In this document: piece after piece, positions 26,201 to 32,752 of the stretch
Position numbering within the stretch: the stretch's first letter is position 1
How the letters are laid out: each line of letters begins with the position of its first letter
DNA from: Prosthecobacter sp.
GTDB taxonomy: Bacteria > Verrucomicrobiota > Verrucomicrobiia > Verrucomicrobiales > Verrucomicrobiaceae
Direction: 5' to 3'
Assembly (NCBI GenBank): GCA_019186985.1
Contig: JABARQ010000018.1
Span: 111,240 to 175,239, forward strand
Length of the DNA: 64,000 nt
The notes under the pieces: model-generated
What the model saw: the letters and a program-made list of their open reading frames with translations, nothing else
What the model was told of the DNA's origin: nothing
Databases searched by the model: none
Translations under genes and position numbers: made by a program

Positions 26201-27097
26201 GGCGGCCTGGATGGCGGCCCTTTCGGCGGTGCTGTTGCCGCTTCCGCCATAGGAGGCGTTCAATGCCACGATGTTGACGCCGCGCTGCTTCAACGCCGTC
26301 GCATATTCCAGCGCCTCGATGACGGCGGAGGTGGCGATGGTGCTGCCGTTCGAGGAGACCTTCAGGGCAAGGATGCGGGTGCTGTCACTCACGCCGGCGA
26401 CCCCCATGCCGTTGTTGCCGAGCGCGGCCACCGTGCCCGCCACATGGGTGCCATGATAACCGGAGTCCGAAGGGTTGGAGTCGTTGTCCGCAAAGTCGAA
26501 GCCGTTGACGTCGTCAATGTAGCCGTTGCCGTCCTCATCGACGCCGTTGCCCGCCACTTCATGATCGTTCACCCACAGCACCGGCGACAGCTCGGGATGC
26601 ACGACATCCACGCCGGTGTCGATGATGCCCACCACCACCTCGCGGTCAGGCGTGCGCGCCATGTCCTGGGCGGGCAGGAAGTCGATGTCCGCACCTGCGG
26701 TGCCACGCACTCCATCCACGCTCTGGCCGGTGTTGCGCAGGGCCCATTGTTCGGCAAACCGGGTGTCATTCGGCACGGCGGCGCTCACCCGGCGCAGGTA
26801 GTTCGGCTCCACCACCTCCACGTCCGGGTCCTTCTTCAGGTCGTTGAGAAGCTGCTGGGTGGTGCGGCCGTCCTGGCGGACCAGGCCCGTGGTCTTGCCA
26901 CGCTTTTCCGACAACCTCCCGAACCGCCGCGTCATGCGCAACGTCCGTGTGCTCAGCGCGCGACCCGCCCTTTCCTGGCTCACGCCCTCCTTGAAGGTCA
27001 CGATCACCTCCCCCTCCACATAGTCCGCCGCTCCGGCCTGTTGAGACAACAAGAGACCGGCTGGCAAAAGCAACACCAGCACCAGAAGGGGTTTCAT
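23243..27097 (-). CDS. Secreted subtilisin-like serine protease (S8) with PA insert and putative-Ig repeats
   Basis: The 1,284-residue exported protease is built as follows. A signal peptide covers residues 1-23. An inhibitor-like prodomain (about 25-105) contains V-I-V-T-F-K and D-P-D-V-E-V-V-E-P-N. The S8 catalytic domain has Asp160 (in I-I-D-T-G-V-D), His215 (G-Y-H-G-T-H-V-A-G-T) and Ser500 (D-G-T-S-M-A-A-P-H). A PA-domain insert lies at about 373-490. An acidic D-E-D-G-N-G-Y-I-D-D loop at 187-196 may bind calcium. Residues about 580-830 hold three putative-Ig repeats (A-L-P-E-G-L-T-L, A-L-P-D-G-L-Q-M and S-L-P-G-G-L-V-L). The last 380 residues share a module with the giants at 638 and 11324. 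The catalytic triad is complete, so it should be active. It likely breaks down proteins outside the cell. Confidence 0.93.
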   Translation of the reverse strand: MKPLLVLVLLLPAGLLLSQQAGAADYVEGEVIVTFKEGVSQERAGRALSTRTLRMTRRFGRLSEKRGKTTGLVRQDGRTTQQLLNDLKKDPDVEVVEPNYLRRVSAAVPNDTRFAEQWALRNTGQSVDGVRGTAGADIDFLPAQDMARTPDREVVVGIIDTGVDVVHPELSPVLWVNDHEVAGNGVDEDGNGYIDDVNGFDFADNDSNPSDSGYHGTHVAGTVAALGNNGMGVAGVSDSTRILALKVSSNGSTIATSAVIEALEYATALKQRGVNIVALNASYGGSGNSTAERAAIQAAGNAGILLCVAAGNESSDNDETPTYPASYRLPSMIVVASTDQNDALSSFSNYGATTVDIAAPGTNILSTKPASVGFKVGTTTYETNEITYGGVTTGLSGTIVDCGIGNVSEFPAGVRGNIALIQRGTLNFSTKVANAMAAGATAALIYNNVSGNFNGTLQSSGLWIPARAISQADGLAIKASLPGSGSIVVTAGHQFLDGTSMAAPHVTAAAAFAAMNNPEETLAQRRQRIILAAEVRPGLTNKVITRGRLNLVRVADGNQNGYADWYDQILASTPFFTTPAGLPAGIIHQPYHQALTIIGGAAPFTCGITAGALPEGLTLDNTGVISGTPSAVGSYTFTARVASGSFGSTKVFQMTITTLPPEITSLSPLPAGATGQDYAAVMTAAGATPPYAWSIGSGALPDGLQMNAAGEISGLPTTAGDYAFTLKVTDSRGLYSTAAFEVNIAASGFNITSTSPLPGAVLGVPYTEGLASEGGVAPLVWGLRSGSLPGGLVLTEDGGLAGTPDSTGLFQFVLEVTDALGAVTARRFACNVYTTWQVPVVNQVMLGSTTIGAPYNKAVTARNYPTSYSITGLPSGLSYVAGTGVISGRPRVRGTFQVKIRGANKAGVSTTVTAPLTVLPIDGNLVGSFTGLMERNTEANQGLGSRLSLTTTTTGAYTARVTTGSTSRSVTGFMDSTLPQIRTQVAGSPLTLSLDSESHLMAGSHGSALLTGWRQGWHALNKPASGRAGYYTFGLNLADAQDDGVRTIPQGTGYAGFTLSTGGTLTISGRTADGQGLTCAGFMGPGGELLLHAPLYQNLGSITGLLTLQSGATSADNEVSGLLTWSKPRNASRSYGAGFSPLNLDAYGRWLAPRSFGFTVLGLPAAGPLSLWFTDAGLDLASRDPDVPALSWTDTFKVVMPKTGTEANPAGATLSINRASGVVTGAFNLLDGSLSRRVLFNGLIIRGRDVSRKAAGCFLLPQLPGEGEKAGSTPVLSGGMELRQ

Positions 27098-27108
27098 TAA
27101 TATCCGAA

Positions 27109-27137
27109 ATTATGCCTGATTTCCTCAGTTTCGGCAA
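27109..27137 (-). promoter_or_regulatory. Promoter of the subtilisin-like gene
   Basis: Read on the minus strand, TTGCCG (27137-27132), a 17-bp spacer, and CATAAT (27114-27109) precede the ATG at 27097 by 11 nt. The predicted leader is only a few bases long. Confidence 0.55.
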
Positions 27138-27206
27138 GGCTGCGAGTAAAGGCCTCTTCCCTGGTTAGAACGGCAAAGATGACCTGCGGTAAGGCGTTTT
27201 TTACGA

Positions 27207-28178
27207 ATGCGCATCTTTACCCTGGTTCTGCTCCTGCCCCTGACGCTTTCAGCCCAGCTGCCCTCCGCCAAGCCGATTCCGAGAGTGCAGGCGGTGCCGA
27301 TGCCTCATCACATCACCTCCTTCCAGCTCGACGGCCGGGAGCTCACGGCGCTGCATTTTGACCCGCTGGACATGCGTCCGTTCTGCCACCCGGTCCGGGC
27401 TTCGCGGGAGGTCAGCCTGACACGCATGGGGCATCCGCATGACCCCCTGACGCACAGCCATCACAACAGCGTCTGGGTTTCCCACAACAGCGTCAACGAC
27501 ATCGACTTCTGGGGCGACTACGCCAAGCAGCAGGGGCGGATCCTCAACGTGGAGGTGTCCCGTGAAGGCTATGAGGACACCGACGACCATGCCTCCATGC
27601 GCATGGTCAACCACTGGGTGCGCGAGTCGGACAGGAGCCTGCAGCTGGTCGAGGTGCGCCGGACGGAGGTGCGCCCGCTCGACGGGGCGAAGAGCTGGTT
27701 CATGATCATCGACCTGGAGTTCACACCGCCCAAGGACAGGCCCGCCGTCTTTGGCGCCACCGGATTCGGCCTCGTCGCCGTGCGTGTCGCGAAAAGCATC
27801 GGCGTCCATGACGGCGGCGGACGCATCCTCAACTCGGAAGGCCAGCTCAACGAGCCGGAGGTGTTCCGCAAGCCCGCACGCTGGTGCGACTACAGCGGAC
27901 GCATCACCAACGAGGCGGACGGCTTCGGCGGCATCACGCTGATGAACCACCCGATGAACCCGCACAACCCGACCGCCTTCCATGTGCGCGACGACGGCTG
28001 GATGGGCTGCTGCCTCAGCCTGGAAGAGCCGGTGCAGGTGACGGCGGAGAAAAAGCTGCGCGTGCGCTACGGCCTCTGGGTGCATGACGGCGTCGTCAGC
28101 CGCGAGGAGGGCGAGGCGCACTGGCGCCGCTTCACGGAACTGCCGGTGGCGGACCTAAACCCGCCTGCCAAAAAGTAA
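27207..28178 (+). CDS. Exported DUF6807 (PmoA-like) family protein
   Basis: The 323-residue protein has a signal peptide (M-R-I-F-T-L-V-L-L-L-P-L-T-L-S-A). The body is a DUF6807-type domain, once called PmoA-like, common in Planctomycetes and Verrucomicrobia. The tell-tale segment is G-H-P-H-D-P-L-T-H-S-H-H-N-S-V-W at about 75-90, then N-D-I-D-F-W, followed by beta-rich sequence and the G-R-I-T-N-E-A-D-G-F-G-G-I-T-L-M-N-H-P stretch. The biochemical role is not established; members often sit with sugar isomerases and Gfo/Idh oxidoreductases. No methane monooxygenase function is implied. The start is the ATG 109 bp from the divergent subtilisin gene. Confidence 0.82.
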   Translation: MRIFTLVLLLPLTLSAQLPSAKPIPRVQAVPMPHHITSFQLDGRELTALHFDPLDMRPFCHPVRASREVSLTRMGHPHDPLTHSHHNSVWVSHNSVNDIDFWGDYAKQQGRILNVEVSREGYEDTDDHASMRMVNHWVRESDRSLQLVEVRRTEVRPLDGAKSWFMIIDLEFTPPKDRPAVFGATGFGLVAVRVAKSIGVHDGGGRILNSEGQLNEPEVFRKPARWCDYSGRITNEADGFGGITLMNHPMNPHNPTAFHVRDDGWMGCCLSLEEPVQVTAEKKLRVRYGLWVHDGVVSREEGEAHWRRFTELPVADLNPPAKK

Positions 28179-28198
28179 GTCAACAACCCGGCCGCGTC

Positions 28199-29005
28199 TC
28201 AGGCGCCAAGCTGCACGCTGCGTTCCGTCGCCTTGCGCACGGCCTGGATGAGGGCGTTGCGAAGGCCGTTCGCCTCCAGCTGTTCGAGGCCGGCGATGGT
28301 GGTGCCGCCCGGGCTGGTCACTTCATCACGCAATGCGGCGGGGTGCTTGCCGGTCTCCAGGACCATGCCTGCGGCACCGGCGACGGTCTGCGCCGCCAGC
28401 CTCAGGGCGGCGGCACGCGGCAGGCCCATCAGCACGCCGCCGTCCGCCAGGGCCTCGATCACGGTGTAAACATAGGCCGGGCCGCTGCCGCTCAGGCCGG
28501 TGACGGCATCCAGCAGCTTCTCCGGCACTTCATCAGCGGTGCCGACGGCGCCGAGGATCTGGCCGGCGAGCGCGGCATCCTCCGGCGTGGACTGGCTTCC
28601 CGGGGAATAGGCGGCGGCGCCCCAGCCCACCAGGGCGGGCGTGTTCGGCATCGAGCGCACCACGCGCTGCTTCCTGCCCAGCCAGCTTTCCAGCTGCGCC
28701 AGCTTCACCCCGGCGGCGATGCTCAGGAAGAGCCGGCTGCCCTTCGCCTTCGACAGGCCGGTGCACAGCGCCTGCATGTCCCCGGGCTTCACGGCAAGGA
28801 TCACCACGTCACAGGCCTCCGCCACCTGCAGCGGCGTGCCGGCATGAACCTCGCAGGAAAGACCTTTTTTCAAGGCCTCCACCGCCGCGGGCACCACATC
28901 GCTCAAATGCGCCACCAGCGCCTTCTTGCCCAGGGATTTCTCCACGCCGCGAAGCAGCGCGCCGCCCATCTTGCCACAGCCGATCAGTCCAAGTTTCAAC
29001 GTCAT
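28199..29005 (-). CDS. proC: Pyrroline-5-carboxylate reductase
   Basis: ProC reduces pyrroline-5-carboxylate to L-proline with NAD(P)H, the last step of proline synthesis, in the cytoplasm. The 268-residue protein is normal length. The Rossmann motif G-C-G-K-M-G-G-A lies at residues 9-16, A-V-K-P near 74-77, S-M-P-N-T-P near 115-120, and the C-terminal dimerisation domain has G-L-S-G-S-G-P-A-Y-V-Y and T-S-P-G-G-T-T. The ATG at 29005 is preferred to the longer open frame because it begins right at the Rossmann fold. It ends 20 bp from the DUF6807 gene (convergent) and is divergent from the SGNH gene. Confidence 0.96.
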   Translation of the reverse strand: MTLKLGLIGCGKMGGALLRGVEKSLGKKALVAHLSDVVPAAVEALKKGLSCEVHAGTPLQVAEACDVVILAVKPGDMQALCTGLSKAKGSRLFLSIAAGVKLAQLESWLGRKQRVVRSMPNTPALVGWGAAAYSPGSQSTPEDAALAGQILGAVGTADEVPEKLLDAVTGLSGSGPAYVYTVIEALADGGVLMGLPRAAALRLAAQTVAGAAGMVLETGKHPAALRDEVTSPGGTTIAGLEQLEANGLRNALIQAVRKATERSVQLGA

Positions 29006-29047
29006 GGGCCGAACGTGGCGGCTGGCGGCGCGGCGTGCAAGAAAAGA

Positions 29048-29108
29048 TGCCGTCCTGTTGACGGCACGCTTGATCTCCTGCGGCCGCCAGGGCAGGCAAG
29101 AGCCTGCC
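29048..29108. repeat. Two perfect 7-bp hairpins in the proC/SGNH divergent gap
   Basis: TGCCGTC (29048-29054) pairs with GACGGCA (29060-29066), and GGCAGGC (29091-29097) pairs with GCCTGCC (29102-29108). Both lie between divergent starts, where a terminator is not expected, so they may be operators. Confidence 0.5.
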
Positions 29109-29136
29109 AGACCGCCCCGTAACCAGGTCACGCGCC

Positions 29137-30633
29137 ATGATCCCCCGCCTTCTGCTCCTGCTTCCCCTGCTCTGCCTGAACCTCCATGCGGCCGAGCCGA
29201 CCAACGCGAAGGAGGCCGCTGAAAAGAAGGCCGCCGCCGACAGGGCCGTCGCGGAAAAGTTCGCGCAATGGAAGGCCACGCTCCCGGCCGAACAACAAGC
29301 GTGGGAAACCCTGCTGGAGCAGAACCTGGGCGCCTTCTACCTGCCCATCTACCAGGCGGAGAAGGTGAAGGGCCGCGTCAGCTCCTGGGACTATGTGAAG
29401 GACCTGCCCGGCCTGCCCCGCGTGCTGCTCATCGGCGACTCCGTCTCGCGCGGGTACACGCTCGCGACCCGCAAGGCCCTGCAAGGCAGCGCCAACCTGC
29501 ACCGCGCCCCGGAAAACTGCGGCCCCACCGCCAACGGACTGAAGAAGCTCAAGGTCTGGCTTGGCTCCGGCCGCTGGGACATCATCCACTTCAACTTCGG
29601 CATTCATGACCGGAAGACGCCCCTGCCCGACTACGAGAAGCGCCTGGAGGAGATCACCGTCCAGCTCAAGGCGACCGGCGCACGGCTCATCTGGGCCAGC
29701 ACGACGCCGGTGGCGGAAGGCGGCATGAAGGACGCCACGCCCGCCGACCTCGTCGCCCGCAACGAGGTCGCAGCCCGGGTCATGGCGAAGCATGGCGTCG
29801 CCATCGACGACCTTTATTCAGCCATGCTGCCTCATCTCAGCCAGCACCAGCCCCCGGCGGACGTGCATTTCCGCGAGCCCGGCTACCAGTTTCTCGGCGA
29901 GCAGGTCGCGGCCTCGGTCATGAAGGTGGTGCCCCTGCTGAAGACCGTGAACACCGCCGTCATCCCCATGGGCAGGCTGGAAAAGGACGGCTATGACTGG
30001 AAGGCGCGCCATGACGCCATCCTCAGGCTCAAGGCGGAGGTGAACCCGGAGATCGTGCTCATCGGCGACTCCATCACGCACTTCTGGGGCGGCCAGCCCG
30101 ACGGCGGCCGCATGGGCAACCGCGGCAGCGAGACGTGGCAAAGTTTGTTCGGCAGCCGGCGCGTGCTGAACCTGGGCTTTGGCTGGGACCGCACGCAGAA
30201 CGTGCTGAAGCGTCTCGACCTCGGCGAGCTGGACGGGCTGAGGCCGAAGGCGGTCGTCATCCACATCGGCACCAACAACACGGCGGAGACCGTCAACTGC
30301 CGCGCCAGCACGCCGGCGGAGATTGCCGAAGGCGTGGCCGCCATCATCAGCCGCTGCCGGAAGGCCTGCCCGGAGGCGAAGATCATCCTCATGGCCGTCT
30401 TCCCGCGCGGCGAGAAGGCCTCGGACCCGAAGCGCGCCGTGCTGAGGGAGGTCAACGGCCTGCTCGCCGCCGGGCCGGCGAAGCTGCCCGGCGTCACCTG
30501 GCTGGACATCACCGACAAATGGCTGAAGCCCGACGGCGGCATCTCCCGGGACATCATGCCGGACTTCCTGCACCCTAACCAAAAAGGCTACGCCATCTGG
30601 GCGGACGCGCTGCGGCCGGTGCTGCCGCAGTGA
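29137..30633 (+). CDS. Exported protein with two SGNH/GDSL hydrolase domains
   Basis: The 498-residue protein carries a signal peptide (residues 1-19), a charged helical linker (about 25-60) and two SGNH hydrolase domains. Domain 1 (about 93-285) has V-L-L-I-G-D-S with Ser102, a block III variant N-F-G-I-H-D, and D-V-H-F-R-E-P-G-Y near its end. Domain 2 (about 300-498) has I-V-L-I-G-D-S-I-T with Ser312, I-H-I-G-T-N-N-T and D-F-L-H-P-N-Q-K-G-Y, resembling platelet-activating-factor acetylhydrolase-type esterases. Both have the Ser and the terminal Asp-x-x-His-like motif, so both may be active esterases or deacetylases, possibly on acetylated polysaccharides. Two catalytic domains in one chain is unusual. 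The substrate is inferred only. Confidence 0.87.
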   Translation: MIPRLLLLLPLLCLNLHAAEPTNAKEAAEKKAAADRAVAEKFAQWKATLPAEQQAWETLLEQNLGAFYLPIYQAEKVKGRVSSWDYVKDLPGLPRVLLIGDSVSRGYTLATRKALQGSANLHRAPENCGPTANGLKKLKVWLGSGRWDIIHFNFGIHDRKTPLPDYEKRLEEITVQLKATGARLIWASTTPVAEGGMKDATPADLVARNEVAARVMAKHGVAIDDLYSAMLPHLSQHQPPADVHFREPGYQFLGEQVAASVMKVVPLLKTVNTAVIPMGRLEKDGYDWKARHDAILRLKAEVNPEIVLIGDSITHFWGGQPDGGRMGNRGSETWQSLFGSRRVLNLGFGWDRTQNVLKRLDLGELDGLRPKAVVIHIGTNNTAETVNCRASTPAEIAEGVAAIISRCRKACPEAKIILMAVFPRGEKASDPKRAVLREVNGLLAAGPAKLPGVTWLDITDKWLKPDGGISRDIMPDFLHPNQKGYAIWADALRPVLPQ

Positions 30634-30688
30634 GCGAAAGGCGGGAATAAAGGCGCGGACGGCGGCTCCCATGAGTCCCGTCCCAACC

Positions 30689-31210
30689 ATGAAACACCTG
30701 CTCCTCCCCGCCCTCCTCGTCGCCAGCGCCTTCAGCCTTGCCGCAGCGCCTCCTGACGACTTCACCGTCAAGTCCGCCACCAGCCGCGACAGCTTCCGCC
30801 TTCAGGAGGCACGCGGCAAATTCGTGGCCCTGCACTTCCTGCTGAAGACCGAATGCCCGCTCTGCCTGCGGCATACCCGGGAGCACCTCGCCAGGGCCTC
30901 CACGCTGCCGGACGTGGTGCAGGTCTTCCTCAAGCCCGACACCGACCGTGAGATCAAGGCCTGGGCCACCAGGCTGGCCGATGGCAAACCGGACACGACG
31001 CCGATCTACCGTGACCCGAACGCCCGGCTCGCGAAGGCTTACGACATTCCAGACGGCTATGCCTTCCACGGCCAGGTGGTGCATTATCCGGCGACCGTGC
31101 TGATCGGCCCGGACGGCCGCGAGATCTTCCGTCATGTCGGCAAAAGCAACGCCGACCGGCTTTCCTTTGAAAAGCTCGCCGAGAAGGTGGCGGAGCTGCG
31201 CAAGCCGTAG
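30689..31210 (+). CDS. Exported thioredoxin-fold redoxin (AhpC/TSA-like)
   Basis: The 173-residue protein has a signal peptide (M-K-H-L-L-L-P-A-L-L-V-A-S-A-F-S) and a thioredoxin-like domain of peroxiredoxin/TlpA character. A C-P-L-C motif lies near residues 56-59, where redox-active cysteines are expected, followed by a P-D-T-D-R-E segment, the Y-P-A-T-V-L-I-G-P-D-G-R-E-I motif, and a C-terminal helix. Its role is likely thiol-disulfide exchange or peroxide reduction in the periplasm. The ATG at 30689 is chosen over one six codons upstream because it starts the signal peptide. It follows the double SGNH gene by 55 bp. Confidence 0.78.
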   Translation: MKHLLLPALLVASAFSLAAAPPDDFTVKSATSRDSFRLQEARGKFVALHFLLKTECPLCLRHTREHLARASTLPDVVQVFLKPDTDREIKAWATRLADGKPDTTPIYRDPNARLAKAYDIPDGYAFHGQVVHYPATVLIGPDGREIFRHVGKSNADRLSFEKLAEKVAELRKP

Positions 31211-31223
31211 CAGATGTCCGGCC

Positions 31224-31712
31224 GTGCCCCTCTCCACCCGCCCCGCCACCGAGTCCGACGCCGCCTTCCTGCTTCAGCTGATCCGCGAGCTCGCGGATTA
31301 TGAAAGGCTCAGCCACGAGGTGGTGGCGACGGAGGAATCTTTGCGAAACACTTTGTTCGGCCCGCAGAAGGTGGCGGAGGCGCTGGTCGGCTGCGTGGAC
31401 GGCGAGCCTGCGGGCATGGCCGTCTTCTTCCACAACTACTCCACCTTCCTGGCGCGGCCGGGGCTGTACCTCGAGGACCTCTACGTGCGCCAGACCCATC
31501 GCGGCCGGGGCCTGGGCAGGGCGCTGATCACGGCGGTGGCAAGACTGGCCGTCGAACGCGGCTGCGGCCGCTATGAGTGGACCGTCCTGGACTGGAACAC
31601 GCCGGCCATTGAGTTCTACCAGGGTCTCGGCGCCGAGATGAAGCCCGACTGGCGCATCATGCGCGTGACCGGCGAAGCCCTGGAACGCATGGCGCAGCAG
31701 GCCGGCGCATGA
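31224..31712 (+). CDS. GNAT family N-acetyltransferase
   Basis: The 162-residue cytoplasmic protein has the GNAT fold: an N-terminal R-P-A-T-E-S-D-A-A-F-L-L, the acetyl-CoA binding motif A (L-Y-V-R-Q-T-H-R-G-R-G-L-G-R-A-L), and the C-terminal W-N-T-P-A-I-E-F-Y-Q-G-L-G-A. It looks like the diamine (spermidine/thialysine-type) subgroup. No ATG exists in frame before the conserved part; the GTG at 31224 fits, 14 bp after the stop of the redoxin gene. The substrate is not known. It is the first of three GNAT genes in 1.5 kb. Confidence 0.88.
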   Translation: MPLSTRPATESDAAFLLQLIRELADYERLSHEVVATEESLRNTLFGPQKVAEALVGCVDGEPAGMAVFFHNYSTFLARPGLYLEDLYVRQTHRGRGLGRALITAVARLAVERGCGRYEWTVLDWNTPAIEFYQGLGAEMKPDWRIMRVTGEALERMAQQAGA

Positions 31713-31746
31713 CTTACTTCCGCTTCCCCTCGCGGCGGGTCCTGTG

Positions 31747-31752
31747 TAGCCT
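31747..31752 (+). promoter_or_regulatory. TAGCCT -10-like element before a GNAT gene
   Basis: TAGCCT lies 6 nt before the ATG at 31759, the same hexamer as found before 14511 and 50143. The -35 region (TTCCCC, 17 bp upstream) matches the consensus poorly. Confidence 0.35.
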
Positions 31753-31758
31753 GCGGCC

Positions 31759-32277
31759 ATGATCTGCATCGACTGCGGCCGCGAGCGGCTCGAGGCCATC
31801 CAGGACATCTTCAACGACGCCATCGTGAATTCGACGGCGCTTTACGACTATGTCCCGAGATCCCGCGAGGTGATGGAGGCCTGGTTCGAGGCCAAGGAGA
31901 AGGCGGCGCTGCCGGTGATCGGACTTCTGGATGACGACGGCGTCCTCATGGGGTTTGGCAGCTACGGACCGTTCCGCCCCCACGCCGCCTACAAATACAG
32001 CGTCGAGCACTCGGTCTATGTCGAGGCACGCTTCCGCGGCCGTGGCGTCGGCAGAAGGCTGCTGGAGGAGCTGATCGACCGTGCCCGCAGCCAGGACTAC
32101 CACATGATGATCGGCGTCATCGACGCGCAGAACGCGCCCAGCATCGCGCTGCATGAGAAGCTTGGGTTCAGCGCCTGCGGCAGCATCCGCCAGGCGGGCT
32201 ACAAGTTCGGGCGCTGGCTGGACCTGGCGCTTTATCAGAAGGTGCTGGACACGCCCGAGGCACCCGTGGAGCACTGA
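31759..32277 (+). CDS. GNAT family N-acetyltransferase, phosphinothricin-acetyltransferase-like
   Basis: This 172-residue protein resembles the PAT/Bar-like branch of GNAT enzymes, which acetylate amino groups of small molecules such as amino-acid analogues. Key points are I-F-N-D-A-I-V-N-S-T-A-L-Y (about 20-32), the V-E-H-S-V-Y-V region, motif A F-R-G-R-G-V-G-R-R-L-L, and N-A-P-S-I-A-L-H-E-K-L-G-F. Cytoplasmic, no signal. Resistance to phosphinothricin is possible but not shown; many members act on methionine derivatives. It starts 46 bp after the previous GNAT gene and may be co-transcribed or use the TAGCCT element at 31747. Confidence 0.88.
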   Translation: MICIDCGRERLEAIQDIFNDAIVNSTALYDYVPRSREVMEAWFEAKEKAALPVIGLLDDDGVLMGFGSYGPFRPHAAYKYSVEHSVYVEARFRGRGVGRRLLEELIDRARSQDYHMMIGVIDAQNAPSIALHEKLGFSACGSIRQAGYKFGRWLDLALYQKVLDTPEAPVEH

Positions 32278-32290
32278 ACCACGAACGATC

Positions 32291-32692
32291 ATGATCCAAT
32301 ATCAAGCCGAGCCCGGACTGGGCGTGGAGGAGTTCATCGCCCTGCTGCAACGCACCTCCCTGGGCGAACGGCGCCCGCTGGACGATGTGGCGCGCATGGA
32401 GCGCATGCTGCGCGAGGCGGACATTCTCCTCACGGCGCGTGATGAAGGCCGCCTGGTGGGCGTTTCCCGCGCGCTGACCGACCACGCCTACTGCACCTAC
32501 CTCTCCGACCTCGCCGTGGACGAGGAATGGCAGCGGCGCGGCATCGGGCGCGAACTGCTGCGCCGCACGCACGAGGAGGCCGGACTGCACACCAGCCTGA
32601 TCCTCATCGCCGCACCGGCGGCCCGTGACTACTACCCGCACATCGGCATGGCGGCCCACGACTCCTGCTGGATGATCCGGGGTGCTTCCTGA
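32291..32692 (+). CDS. GNAT family N-acetyltransferase (short form)
   Basis: A 133-residue GNAT protein, shorter than its two neighbours. The start is the ATG at 32291, 13 bp after the previous stop; earlier codons in the frame overlap the upstream gene. The acetyl-CoA site is V-D-E-E-W-Q-R-R-G-I-G-R-E-L-L, and the end reads A-A-P-A-A-R-D-Y-Y-P-H-I-G-M, typical of the YhbS/ElaA-like small GNATs. The tight spacing suggests one transcript with 31759. The acceptor is unknown. Confidence 0.85.
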   Translation: MIQYQAEPGLGVEEFIALLQRTSLGERRPLDDVARMERMLREADILLTARDEGRLVGVSRALTDHAYCTYLSDLAVDEEWQRRGIGRELLRRTHEEAGLHTSLILIAAPAARDYYPHIGMAAHDSCWMIRGAS

Positions 32693-32700
32693 CAGCGCTC

Positions 32701-32729
32701 TTGATGTTTCCCCGCCCGCGCCCTATCAC
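32701..32729 (+). promoter_or_regulatory. Candidate promoter for the second Gfo/Idh/MocA gene
   Basis: TTGATG (32701-32706) and TATCAC (32724-32729) are separated by 17 bp and lie 23 nt before the ATG at 32753. Confidence 0.45.
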
Positions 32730-32752
32730 CGCTTGAATCCATCCCACCTCCC

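Noticed and set aside
27207..28178. Methane monooxygenase subunit PmoA
   Set aside because: The old family name is misleading; the protein is a soluble exported DUF6807-type domain without the membrane helices of PmoA.
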